DNA of 61,934 nt from CAZBWE01 sp964495465 (lineage in GTDB: Bacteria; Planctomycetota; Phycisphaerae; Sedimentisphaerales; Anaerobacaceae). The position numbers and the translations under genes were made by a program. This document shows positions 50,049 to 58,979 of this stretch, one piece after another (within the stretch, counting starts at the first letter, position 1; every line of letters begins with the position of its first letter). A model generated the notes under the pieces. The model was given only the letters and a program-made list of their open reading frames with translations. It made no database searches and had not been told where the DNA came from. Location of the stretch: the NCBI GenBank assembly GCA_964495465.1, contig CAZBWE010000002.1, forward strand, positions 1 to 61,934. The letters run 5' to 3'.

Positions 50049-51354
50049 TAAGGGTACCTCTAAAAATTGCATTTTAGAGGCCAAAATTTTCAGTTAACAG
50101 TTTTCGAGTAATAAAATTGAAACCTCTACTACAAAATTGCGGTTATTCCCATCATTGCGGCTGCATTAGCCATTGCCATCAAGCTGCATCATCTGTTTTT
50201 TCAGTTCCACTGCGGAACCTCCATTGGCTAAGTCTCTGCCAGCAGGCAATACCTGTCTATATTATACGCAAGATTTCGCAAACCTATTTTCGCCTTGGCA
50301 CGCACCAAACCAATTGTCTGTATGAGCAGATTACCCGCTCGCATCGCCTAAACTCCGAATATGTGTTCAACCCGACTGCGAATCTTTGCTCGATTATAGT
50401 TGCCCTGTATCTGACGCTGAGTCAACTTCTTATAGCGATAACCTTTTCGCTGGATATGGCTGCGAAAACCCTGCCCGCAAAGAGATTGTCGCTCTTCAAA
50501 AGAGCCGTAAGCAGAATCTGCCCACACATCTCGGCTGCTGTTATTTTTGTCAAGCAGCTGCTCAAAAACATTGCTGTCATGAACAGAGACAGGCGTGACC
50601 TCGTAGTTGCGAATAAGCTTATGTTCAACATCTATGTCAATATGGTTTTTATAACCAAATTGGTTTTTGCCGTTCTTCTTTACCCAGCGAGCATCTATAT
50701 CTTTCTGGCGTTTTTTATTACCGCTCCAGTCCTCGGGAGTATTGTCGTTCTTGATGGCCTTGTTCTCTTCTCTGCTGTTACGCTGTTTGGGTGCGGCTAC
50801 TATGCTTGCATCAACTATCTGCCCCTTTTTAGCAGAAAAGCCGTTTTCGCTGAGAAATTTATCAAACTGCTTGAAAAGTTTTTCGACAATGCCGGCTTCG
50901 GCAAGCTGCTCTCTAAACAGCCAAATGGTTTTGGCATCAGGAACAATATCACTAACAGAGAATCCCAAAAAACGCATAAAACTCAGACGGTCTCTGACTT
51001 GAAATTCAATCTGGTCATCAGAAAAATTATAAAGCGACTGCAATACCATTATTTTGAACATGACAATTGCATCGAAAGGCTTTCTGCCTGCATTGGACTT
51101 TCGTTGTTTGTCCCGAATAATTTCAATAGAACGGCGAAATTTCTCCCAATGCACTATTTCGTTGAGTTTAACGAGCGGAACACCGCCTTGTTCAAGTTGC
51201 TCAAAACGTCTTTGCCAATCGAAAAGCCCTGCCTGCATCATGTTCAATCCTTTGCCAATGATATGAATAACCGTAATTTAATTGTCAATGAGCTAAATAT
51301 ATCAAATGTGCGACAAACTGCACTGAACTTCATTAATTTTTAGAGACACCCTTA
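50049..51354. mobile_element. IS5-family-like insertion sequence, 1.3 kb
   Basis: Ends carry inverted repeats: left TAAGGGTACCTCTAAAAATT (from 50049) and right, as inverse complement, TAAGGGTGTCTCTAAAAATT (ending 51354); 18 of 20 match. TTAA flanks both ends (50048-50051 and 51352-51355) and could be a target duplication. Right next to it, 51357-51371, lies a third end-like sequence TTTTAGAGATACCCT. Confidence 0.8.
50228..51247 (-). pseudogene. IS5-family transposase with in-frame stop
   Basis: The frame from ATG 51247 gives 299 residues with the DDE features of IS5-type enzymes (AKKGQIVDASIVAAPKQ, RDVWADSAYGSFEER, QIQGNYNRAKIRSRVEHIFG). A TAG at 50348-50350 stops it after HIFGV, but the same frame continues for 39 codons as AMRAGNLLIQTIGLVRAKAK...NLAYNIDRYCLLAET to TAG 50228-50230, the usual C-terminal tail of this family. 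So a nonsense change has cut the last ~40 residues. Confidence 0.8.
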
Positions 51355-51390
51355 AGTTTTAGAGATACCCTATTATATTAAAAAGGAGTT

Positions 51391-52362
51391 TTGGAGATAC
51401 TGAATCGACGAACAGATATATTGTGCAAAGCCGCTGTCGTTTTAGTAACACTATTTACCTTCACGACCAGCTGCAATAGTTCAGGCAACAACAGCAGGAA
51501 AACCGCCTCTGCCAAGAAGCCAGAAGAATCCGAAGTCGCCGCCGGCAATGCAGAGATTCGCACTCTGCGCGACATTGAATACATCCCGAATGGCCACGAG
51601 CGCAACAAGCTGGATTTGTATCTGCATGAGAAGGCAGGCAACGGCGGGCCGATGCCGTTGATAATCTGGGTGCACGGCGGTGCCTGGCTGGGGGGTGATA
51701 AAAGCCACTGCCCTGCCCGGCGGTTTGTCAGCAGAGGCTATGCGGTCGCCAGCATCAATTACCGATTGAGCCAGCACGCAATCTTCCCTGCCCAGCTTGA
51801 GGACTGCAAAGCGGCTGTCCGCTGGTTGCGGGCAAATGCAGGCCAATATAATATCGACCCGAAACGCTTCGGCGCCTGGGGCGCATCGGCGGGGGGGCAT
51901 CTTGTCGCCTTACTCGGCACTACGGGCGATATAAAGGATTTTGACAAGGGCGGAAACCTTAAATTTTCCAGCGGTATTCAGACAGTTTGTGATTTCTTCG
52001 GCCCGACCGATTTTACGAAGATGAGCCAGTTTGCCAGCAGTATGCAGCACGATGCCGCCGATTCGCCGGAGTCAAAGCTGGTTGGGGGCGCAATTCAGGA
52101 TAACAAAGATGCCTGCCAAAGGGCCAATCCTATTACTTATGTAAGCAGGGACGACCCGCCTTTTTTGATTGTTCACGGCGATAAAGACCCGCTTGTCCCG
52201 CATAACCAGAGCGAGCTTCTCTACCAGGCACTGAAAGATGCGGGTGTGCCGGTCAGTTTTCATACGGTCGAAGGCGGCGGCCACGGCGGATTCACAAGCA
52301 CGGACATCGATAAAATGGTCGAGGATTTTTTCGACAGGTATCTTATGCCAAATGATTCCTAA
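51391..52362 (+). CDS. Secreted/lipoprotein alpha/beta-hydrolase esterase (BD-FAE/HSL-like)
   Basis: 323 residues from a TTG at 51391, with AAGGAG only 2 nt upstream; a second in-frame TTG at 51421 may be the true start. N-terminal hydrophobic segment (AAVVLVTLFTFTTSC) looks like a signal, possibly with an atypical lipobox. Catalytic features: oxyanion motif VHGGAWLGGD, nucleophile GASAGGHL, acid HGDKDPLVP and His GGGHGGF. Such esterases act on acyl-glycans (feruloyl or acetyl esters), which would fit the nearby GH43/GH29 enzymes. Downstream of the IS element. Confidence 0.85.
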   Translation: MEILNRRTDILCKAAVVLVTLFTFTTSCNSSGNNSRKTASAKKPEESEVAAGNAEIRTLRDIEYIPNGHERNKLDLYLHEKAGNGGPMPLIIWVHGGAWLGGDKSHCPARRFVSRGYAVASINYRLSQHAIFPAQLEDCKAAVRWLRANAGQYNIDPKRFGAWGASAGGHLVALLGTTGDIKDFDKGGNLKFSSGIQTVCDFFGPTDFTKMSQFASSMQHDAADSPESKLVGGAIQDNKDACQRANPITYVSRDDPPFLIVHGDKDPLVPHNQSELLYQALKDAGVPVSFHTVEGGGHGGFTSTDIDKMVEDFFDRYLMPNDS

Positions 52363-52558
52363 TCCGCCTGCAATTACTCCCGCAGGATTACGATATTGTT
52401 CGCCGGTCAACACGATAACAGCCGAGGCAAAATCTATAAGCGCATAATTTATTCATTCAGCCAGTCCCATAAAACATATCTTTGAGGTGCACAACCGCCA
52501 AAAAATCAAAAACAAAAAGATAATCTAAATAAAATTGGTAAAATAGGAAACATTTCTC

Positions 52559-52587
52559 TTGACTTTAGATTTCAAAAAAGATAAAAT
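52559..52587 (+). promoter_or_regulatory. Promoter of the PEP-CTERM gene 52695-53435
   Basis: TTGACT (52559-52564), 17 nt, TAAAAT (52582-52587). The remainder of 52363-52694 has no gene. Confidence 0.7.
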
Positions 52588-52694
52588 ACACTTTACAAAT
52601 GGGGGTGAAGATAAGACACACGACTTAAGTAATCCAACACCTTGAAAACAATCTTCACAGAAAATTACTAACAAATCAAATGGGGGTAGAAAAG

Positions 52695-53435
52695 ATGAAC
52701 AGAAAAACACTAACAATCACACTGGCGGGCATTACTCTAATATTGTCATCACTTGCACAGGCCTGCATCAGCACGGTAGATGTCCGGCACGACGGCTACA
52801 GCGCAGGCGGCTTGGCTCGGCTGTGGGGCGGCGGCCAGAACGGTAACAATGTAAGAATCGGCGTGTATATGCTCTATAAAAGCGATGGGACCGGCGAAGG
52901 CAAGCTCTGGGAGAACGGCTTGATTGCAACATTCTGCTTAGAGCTGTCGGAATATGCTCCGAACTATACGAAGACATACGAAGTAGTCCAGCCGGAAGAT
53001 GCACAAAAGCCGGGCACATCACCCGGTGTAATTATCGGTTCTGAAAAGGCCGAATATCTCCGCGAGGCCTGGGGCAGATTCTATGACCCTGCCTGGTCCG
53101 CCGGCGGAACTTATACAGAACAGCAAAACAGCGACGCCGAGGCCTTCGCAGCAGTAATTTGGGAAATCATTTACGAGGACCTGCCTGCATCACCAGCTTT
53201 GTGGGATGTTACCACTGACGGCACATGCGGCTCAGGCGGATTTTATGCCACAGGGCTAGACACCAGCAAAGCAAACAGTATGCTGCACGCACTTGACGGA
53301 ACAGGGCCAAAGGCAGATTTGCGGGCTTTTGTTTACGACGGCAAGCAGGACTATCTGACCCTGATTCCGGAGCCGGCAACAATCTGGCTGCTGGCGTTTG
53401 GTGCGATAACGCTTCTTAGAAAAAGAGGCAGATAA
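52695..53435 (+). CDS. PEP-CTERM secreted protein
   Basis: 246 residues from ATG 52695, preceded by GGGGG; ATG 52680 is also open. Signal peptide (LTITLAGITLILSSLAQACI), a thioester/Cys-rich-like N region, conserved FCLELSEYAP and EAFAAVIWEIIYEDLPA found in a common family of PEP-CTERM proteins, and sorting tail IPEPATIWLLAFGAITLLRKRGR. Terminator just downstream. Probably cell-surface; no enzyme motif. Confidence 0.85.
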   Translation: MNRKTLTITLAGITLILSSLAQACISTVDVRHDGYSAGGLARLWGGGQNGNNVRIGVYMLYKSDGTGEGKLWENGLIATFCLELSEYAPNYTKTYEVVQPEDAQKPGTSPGVIIGSEKAEYLREAWGRFYDPAWSAGGTYTEQQNSDAEAFAAVIWEIIYEDLPASPALWDVTTDGTCGSGGFYATGLDTSKANSMLHALDGTGPKADLRAFVYDGKQDYLTLIPEPATIWLLAFGAITLLRKRGR

Positions 53436-53461
53436 AGAACGATTAAACTGGAATAGTTCAT

Positions 53462-53505
53462 GGGGGCGCTACTATAGCCCTGGCGCCCCTCCCCCCTTTC
53501 TCATA
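53462..53505 (+). terminator. Hairpin terminator after the PEP-CTERM gene
   Basis: GGGGGCGC...GCGCCCC stem, followed by CTCCCCCCTTTC, 26 nt after the stop codon. The T run is weak. Confidence 0.55.
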
Positions 53506-53578
53506 CTGAATCACTCTTTTAGCTCAACGGTCGTTACTTTCAATTCCTCAAACCGGCTCACGGGCTTATAAAAATTAT

Positions 53579-53606
53579 TTGCACTTGCCGCCGAAGAGGT
53601 TATACT
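53579..53606 (+). promoter_or_regulatory. Orphaned copy of the pfkB promoter
   Basis: TTGCAC (53579-53584), 16 nt, TATACT (53601-53606), followed by AAAAGGATTTCTCAAACGC. The same arrangement stands at 60620-60647 before the intact pfkB gene. Confidence 0.6.
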
Positions 53607-53683
53607 GATATTTCGAAAAGGATTTCTCAAACGCAAATAGCATCGAAGTCCCGGTGCTCTGTAACAAGTGATTTGCATTGCTG

Positions 53684-53915
53684 TCATTCCGCACTTGATG
53701 CGGAATCCAGGACATTCGAAACTATGGATTCCTGCTTACGGGCTTGTTGCCAAACTCGATATTCAGCGGTTGAGATTGCTTCGCTCCGCTCGCAATGACG
53801 TAGAAACGCACTTTTTGTCGTTGCGAGGAGTCCGTCACTTTTTCAAAGTGCCGGACGATGAAGCAATCTTTACTTCGGCAACAAACCCTTTCGCAGGAAT
53901 GACACCCAGGATTCT
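53684..53915. repeat. Repeat-rich insert in the broken pfkB leader
   Basis: TCATTCCGCACTTGATGCGGAATCC hairpin at 53683-53707, CGCTCGCAATGACG and CGCAGGAATGACACCC. About 295 bp of repeats separate the promoter copy from its start codon. Confidence 0.6.
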
Positions 53916-53962
53916 ATCTATTACAAGGTACTATTAAAACCTTCGCAGCAATAAGGACAGAA

Positions 53963-54007
53963 ATGCCGGCGAGAGTTCCCAATGTAGTAGTAATCGGCTC
54001 AATATAG
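53963..54007 (+). pseudogene. Truncated pfkB start (MPARVPNVVVIGSI-stop)
   Basis: The 14 codons match the first 12-13 of the intact kinase at 60725 (MPARVPNVVVVGGTY), and the CTTCGCAGCAnTAAGGAC leader is also shared. TAC has become TAG, and similarity then ends near 54010, where the tail described next begins. Confidence 0.7.
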
Positions 54008-54105
54008 TCGTGACTTCGCCGGACCAGAACGCCGTGCTTGAACCCGGTTTGGTCGACGTGAAATCCGTCAACTACACTGTAGAAACCATTCAGGTGAAAT
54101 TTTGA
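54007..54105 (+). pseudogene. C-terminal tail of an unknown gene
   Basis: A frame giving VVTSPDQNAVLEPGLVDVKS then VNYTVETIQVKF and stop, joined to the broken pfkB start. Its codon use and regular beta-strand pattern look like a real protein end, possibly from another secreted enzyme. Overlaps the start region of the GH43/GH29 gene. Confidence 0.45.
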
Positions 54106-54122
54106 TTAAAGAGGATGCTACA

Positions 54123-57100
54123 ATGAAAAAATGGACAGGTATTTTTGTAAGTCTATCGATAGCCGCGGTATGCTATGCGGCTGACCCGATTATTCAGACC
54201 AGCTTTACAGCCGACCCGGCCCCCATGGTGCATGACGGCGTCGTCTATCTCTACACAAGCCATGATGATGATAACGCTCCCTCAGGCCAGGGCAGATTCC
54301 TCATGCCCGACTGGAAGTGCTACTCATCCACGGACATGGTGAACTGGACGGATCACGGAACGGTCGCCTCTCTAAAGACGTTCCCGTGGGCGGTGCAGGA
54401 AAACGACGCCTGGGCACCTCACGTCATCGAACGGAATGGCAAGTTCTACTTTTATGCACCCGTGAGCGTGCCGGGATGGCCCAAGAACGTTATCGCCGTC
54501 GCTGTGGCAGATACCCCGTTGGGGCCCTTCAAGGACGCCCTTGGCCGCCCCCTCATCGACAAGAAAACCGGATACATTGATCCTGCAGCATTCATCGACG
54601 ATGACGGACAGGCCTACCTCTACTGGGGAAATCCGAATATTTGGTATGTGAAGCTCAATGAGGACATGATTTCCTACTCCGGCGGAATCGTGCAGGAACC
54701 CACGAAGCCGGACAACTATCAGGAAGGCCCCTGGTTATACAAACGCGACGGCCGGTACTATATGGCTTATGCCTCCACCTGCTGCCCCGAAGGTATCGGA
54801 TACGCCATGAGCGACAATCCCACTGGCCCTTGGATCTACAAGGGCTATATCATGCGGCCGGACAGACGAACAACCGGCAATCATCCGGGGATGATTGAGT
54901 ACAAGGGCAGCTCCTACGTTTTCGGTTTCAATTACAAGTTGAACTTTGCCCTGACGGATCAACACCACGAACGGCGTTCGGTTTGCGTCGCGAAATATGA
55001 ATACAATCCGGACGGCACGATTCCGGAGCTTCCCTGGTGGGAAGAAGTCGAGAGCGTTCCGCAGATCGGCACACTTGATCCTTACGTCCGCACCGAAGCG
55101 GAAACCATCGCCTGGAGCGAGGGCATTAAATCCGAGCCGTGCAGCCGGGGCGGGATGAATGTCTATCCCACGCGCGATAATGCCTTCATCAAGGTCAAGG
55201 GCGTGAATTTCGGTGAGGGCGCCGGCACCTTCACCGCCTCCATCGCCTACGACACCCAAGTCGGGGCCTCGAAAAGCGGAGCTATCGAGCTGCATCTCGA
55301 TAGTGTGGACGGGCCGCTCATCGGCACGCTTCCGGTAACCTACACCTGCGGCCAATGGAAGATTGAGACTACAGTGGTTACCGGCGCCGACGGTATCCAT
55401 GACCTTTTTCTCATCTTCAAAGGCGATTCCACCGGCAATCTTTTCAAGATTGACTACTGGCAGTTTGCGAAAAAGACCGCCACGCCGCAGTTGGTCGCTC
55501 TTGATGCCACGGTAGATCACTACAAGATCGACTCCGTCCATGGTGCGGCAAATCGGGTTCGACTAAAGGTTTTTGCGATCTATTCCGATGGCACGAGCCG
55601 AGATGTCACTGGCAGTGCCCGAATTACGGTGCGGAAACCCGATGTCGCGTCCGTGAGAGACGGGATCATCTCTGGTGTAACTCCCGGCATGACCGAGATC
55701 GACGCCGTCTTTGCAGACAAGTCGGATGTCCTGCCCGTTATCGTGAAGGATTTAAAGAGCGAATTTGTCCCCCGCAAGCTGACCGTCAGTGTAGCGGACA
55801 CGCACCTTATAGCTGGCAACACGCAGGCCTTTACCGCAACGGCGGAATTTCTCGACGGCCACACCGAAGACGTCACGGACAAAGCCGTCTTCACCGTGGA
55901 AAATCCAAAGGTTGTTTCCGTTAGGGACGGCCTAATGACCGCCTTGGAAAAGGGTGACACCACCATCCACGTGGTGTTCAAGGGCGATCTTGGAAATCCG
56001 GTCACGGCCCTGATTAACATTGCGGTTTCCTACCGTGATCCCTTTGTTCAGAACAGCGCTGCGGAGTTTAATGAAGAGAAGGGGATCCAGACTGAAGACA
56101 GTGCTGAAGGCGGTAAAAACATCGGCTTCATAGAAAATGGCGACTGGGTGAGATTCAACAGGCTCGATTTCGGCGCAGGCGCAGGTACGGTGGAACTCCG
56201 CGTTGCATCTGCGACCAACGGTGGCACAATAGAAATCCGCCTGGACCGTGTGGACGGACTGCTCGTCGGGTCCTGTAAGGTGAACAACACCAGCGGTTGG
56301 CAATCCTGGATCACCCAAACCTGCGAACTGAGCGGAGTGAAGGGCCGGCACGATGTCGTCTTCAGGTTCGTGGGCGGCCCCGGCTTTCTCCTTAATATGC
56401 ATGGCTGGAAATTTAATCAGAATCCTGTTCAGACGCAGAAGCAGATTTACCAACCTGACTTTGAATCATTGGAGAAGGCAAATCCTGTCCCTGAATGGTT
56501 CAAAGACGCCAAATTTGGTATCTATTTCCATTGGGGGGTTTACTCGGTTCCGGCCTTTGCAAACGAGTGGTATCCGCGCAACATGTATCGAAAAGGATCA
56601 TCGGAGAACAAATACCATCTGGAAACCTACGGCGAGGTATCCGAGTGGCCCTATCACAAATTCATCACCGGGGCAAAAGACAAGCAAGGCCGTTTCATGC
56701 AGTTTGCCCCCAAGCTCAAATCGGAAGGCGGAAAATTCGATCCCGACGAATGGGCGCAGTTGTTTGCCGACGCCGGCGCGAAATTTGCCGGACCCGTGGC
56801 CGAACACCACGACGGCTTTTCCATGTGGGCCAGCAAGGCCAATCCCTGGAACGCCAAGGATACGGGGCCGCAACTGGATCTGGTCGGTTTGTTAGCGGAT
56901 GTCATACGAAAAAGGGACATGAAGGTCATTCTTTCCATGCATCACGCCTACAACATCACCGGATTTTACGACGCTGTGCCGAAGACCGACGATCCAAAGA
57001 TTCAAATGCTTTACGGCCAGCAGGGAAAAGAAAAAAATGAGGCTTTCTGGCTGAATAAGCATAAAGAAATTATCGATAACTATCAACCCGATATCCTCTG

Positions 57101-58766
57101 GCAGGATTTCAATCTGCACGTGATCTCCAAGTCGGTTCTGCTTGAGTTTCTGGCTTACTATTACAACCAGGCGACCGCATGGGGCAAGGAAGTCGTCGCT
57201 ACCTATAAAGACGGACTGAACCCTAAATGCGCGGTTCTCGATTATGAGCGGGGAGGCCCTGCCGATATCACTGAAAATTACTGGCTGACAGATGATGCCA
57301 TCAGTTCCTCGAGCTGGTGCTACACGGAGGGAATCGGATATTATTCCAAAAAACAGATTCTTCATGGCTTTCTTGACAGAATCAGCAAAAACGGCAACCT
57401 GTTGCTTAATATCTCACCCAAGGCAGATGGCACTATACCTCAGGAACAGAAAGACATACTACTCACTATGGGTGCATGGCTTAAAAAATACGGCGAAGCT
57501 GTTTATGCCACCCGTGCGTGGGAAAAATACGGAGAAGGCCCGACGAAAATGGGAGCGGCGCATGGCGTCATGGGACCTCCGAGCGAAGGAACAGCCAAAG
57601 ACGCTCGCTATACCCGGTCGAAAGATAACACGACTCTGTATGCAATTTTGCTCGGATGGGAAAAAGACCAGAAAGAAATAAAGCTTGCTTCATTAGCTTC
57701 TGACAGAATCGATATCAAAAACCTGAAATCCGTTGAACTAATCAATGGCGAAGCCGCAAAATACCTGCCATTAACTTATAAGCAAGATACAGAAGGATTG
57801 ACCGTTTACTTGCCCGAACGCTCATTCGAAGAACTGGCGTACGTACTAAAACTCAATTTCGAGGACAGGATTCCGCCGCTCGACAAGTATGCTGACCTCA
57901 ATTGCACGCCACATTATCATCTCGTTCCGGGTGACAACACAGGCAATCTGGTGCTTGGTTCAGATTTGACACTAACTGGTAAAAGAAAAGTCACTGCGAA
58001 CCAATGGAAGTTGGAACCTGCCGGTAAGGGCATTTATAAAATTCTGAATAGGGAAGATGGTAAAAAGGTATTCGAGTGTGGTGTTAATAATGATCTTATG
58101 ATTTCAAATGATAACGGGAAAGACAGTCAATTTTGGAGAATTGAAAACTCATATAATGGACTATTGAAAATTTCGAATAAGCAATTTCCAAATATCATAT
58201 TATCTGTAAATACTCCCGTTGTTGAAGGTAGTAAAGCCGGATTACTCAACTCGGAAAACAGTTCCCTTTTTGGTTGGAAGCTCATGGATGTTTGCGAGTT
58301 GAAGCAGGAAGCTTTCAAGCCACATACTATTCCTGGGACCATTGAAGCTGAAGACTTCGATACCGGATGCCCGGGCGATGCTTACTATGACAGAGATGAA
58401 ATTAATGAAGGCGGGCAATATCGGCTCAACGAAGGTGTGGATATCGAAAAATGTGCTGCAGGTGGTTACAATGTAGGTTGGACTCATATCGGAGATTGGA
58501 TGGCATATACAGTTACTGTCAGTAAATCTGCATCGTACCAGATTTCATTCTATATTGCCTCAGCTTTCGATAGTGGAAAATTACATCTCGAATGTGATGG
58601 TGCAGACATAACGGGAATAATATCAATTCCAAATACTACAGGATTTCAAAACTGGGAAGTCGTTACAAAGACGGTTAACCTTGATGCCGGTCAGCATTTG
58701 CTGAACCTGGTTGTTGACGGTGATTACCTTAACCTCGACAAAATGGTTTTTGAAGAAATGAAATAG
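54123..58766 (+). CDS. Secreted multidomain glycoside hydrolase: GH43 + GH29 with CBM6, Ig-like and ricin-type domains
   Basis: 1547 residues from ATG 54123 (GAGG 9 nt upstream). Signal peptide 1-20. GH43 domain ~25-310: TADPAPM (Asp31), GYIDPAAF (Asp153), EGPWLY (Glu201). CBM6-like ~322-450. Two Ig-like domains ~455-545 and ~550-635. Second CBM6-like ~640-765. GH29 alpha-L-fucosidase-like domain ~785-1245: WFKDAKFGIYFHWGVYSVPA, AEHHDGFSMW (894-903), nucleophile ILWQD (Asp995). A ricin-type beta-trefoil ~1262-1400 and a third CBM6-like ~1410-1547. The enzyme probably combines arabinose/xylose release with fucose removal from one polysaccharide. The precise linkage is unknown. It starts the glycan cluster. 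Confidence 0.9.
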   Translation: MKKWTGIFVSLSIAAVCYAADPIIQTSFTADPAPMVHDGVVYLYTSHDDDNAPSGQGRFLMPDWKCYSSTDMVNWTDHGTVASLKTFPWAVQENDAWAPHVIERNGKFYFYAPVSVPGWPKNVIAVAVADTPLGPFKDALGRPLIDKKTGYIDPAAFIDDDGQAYLYWGNPNIWYVKLNEDMISYSGGIVQEPTKPDNYQEGPWLYKRDGRYYMAYASTCCPEGIGYAMSDNPTGPWIYKGYIMRPDRRTTGNHPGMIEYKGSSYVFGFNYKLNFALTDQHHERRSVCVAKYEYNPDGTIPELPWWEEVESVPQIGTLDPYVRTEAETIAWSEGIKSEPCSRGGMNVYPTRDNAFIKVKGVNFGEGAGTFTASIAYDTQVGASKSGAIELHLDSVDGPLIGTLPVTYTCGQWKIETTVVTGADGIHDLFLIFKGDSTGNLFKIDYWQFAKKTATPQLVALDATVDHYKIDSVHGAANRVRLKVFAIYSDGTSRDVTGSARITVRKPDVASVRDGIISGVTPGMTEIDAVFADKSDVLPVIVKDLKSEFVPRKLTVSVADTHLIAGNTQAFTATAEFLDGHTEDVTDKAVFTVENPKVVSVRDGLMTALEKGDTTIHVVFKGDLGNPVTALINIAVSYRDPFVQNSAAEFNEEKGIQTEDSAEGGKNIGFIENGDWVRFNRLDFGAGAGTVELRVASATNGGTIEIRLDRVDGLLVGSCKVNNTSGWQSWITQTCELSGVKGRHDVVFRFVGGPGFLLNMHGWKFNQNPVQTQKQIYQPDFESLEKANPVPEWFKDAKFGIYFHWGVYSVPAFANEWYPRNMYRKGSSENKYHLETYGEVSEWPYHKFITGAKDKQGRFMQFAPKLKSEGGKFDPDEWAQLFADAGAKFAGPVAEHHDGFSMWASKANPWNAKDTGPQLDLVGLLADVIRKRDMKVILSMHHAYNITGFYDAVPKTDDPKIQMLYGQQGKEKNEAFWLNKHKEIIDNYQPDILWQDFNLHVISKSVLLEFLAYYYNQATAWGKEVVATYKDGLNPKCAVLDYERGGPADITENYWLTDDAISSSSWCYTEGIGYYSKKQILHGFLDRISKNGNLLLNISPKADGTIPQEQKDILLTMGAWLKKYGEAVYATRAWEKYGEGPTKMGAAHGVMGPPSEGTAKDARYTRSKDNTTLYAILLGWEKDQKEIKLASLASDRIDIKNLKSVELINGEAAKYLPLTYKQDTEGLTVYLPERSFEELAYVLKLNFEDRIPPLDKYADLNCTPHYHLVPGDNTGNLVLGSDLTLTGKRKVTANQWKLEPAGKGIYKILNREDGKKVFECGVNNDLMISNDNGKDSQFWRIENSYNGLLKISNKQFPNIILSVNTPVVEGSKAGLLNSENSSLFGWKLMDVCELKQEAFKPHTIPGTIEAEDFDTGCPGDAYYDRDEINEGGQYRLNEGVDIEKCAAGGYNVGWTHIGDWMAYTVTVSKSASYQISFYIASAFDSGKLHLECDGADITGIISIPNTTGFQNWEVVTKTVNLDAGQHLLNLVVDGDYLNLDKMVFEEMK

Positions 58767-58789
58767 CCAAATAAGTAGGAATAACCACC

Positions 58790-58949
58790 ATGAACTGTCG
58801 AATTCTCATGATACTGTTTGTTCTGGCCGGCTTTGCGAATCAGGGATATTCCCAAGTGACACAACGTGAAAGGCGTCTACGATTTATATTTTAAATCAAT
58901 CGGAGGTCGCTGGCCGGTGCTGAACTTCAATTGGTGGAAGTTCGAGTAA
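58790..58949 (+). pseudogene. Enzyme gene with internal deletion: signal peptide joined out of frame to CBM6 end
   Basis: ATG 58790 starts a signal peptide (MNCRILMILFVLAGFANQGY, cut near SQ) that runs into a stop at 58893-58895. In another frame from about 58868, NVKGVYDLYFKSIGGRWPVL then NFNWWKFE and stop matches the last ~30 residues of the neighbouring CBM6 domains (RDLYLVFTGG...FNFDWWQF). Everything between has gone, so a third GH43/CBM6-like enzyme was lost by deletion. Confidence 0.75.
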
Positions 58950-58979
58950 TTTAAAACCGCTAAGAATTTGGAGAAAACT

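Noticed and set aside
50117..51343. 408-codon plus-strand frame across the IS element
   Set aside because: It is antisense to a transposase with DDE-family features and includes both terminal repeats; cysteine- and leucine-rich sequence without domain logic.
54735..55541. 268-codon frame antisense to the GH43/GH29 gene
   Set aside because: Shadow of the GH43-CBM6 region, which has catalytic motifs in the right order.
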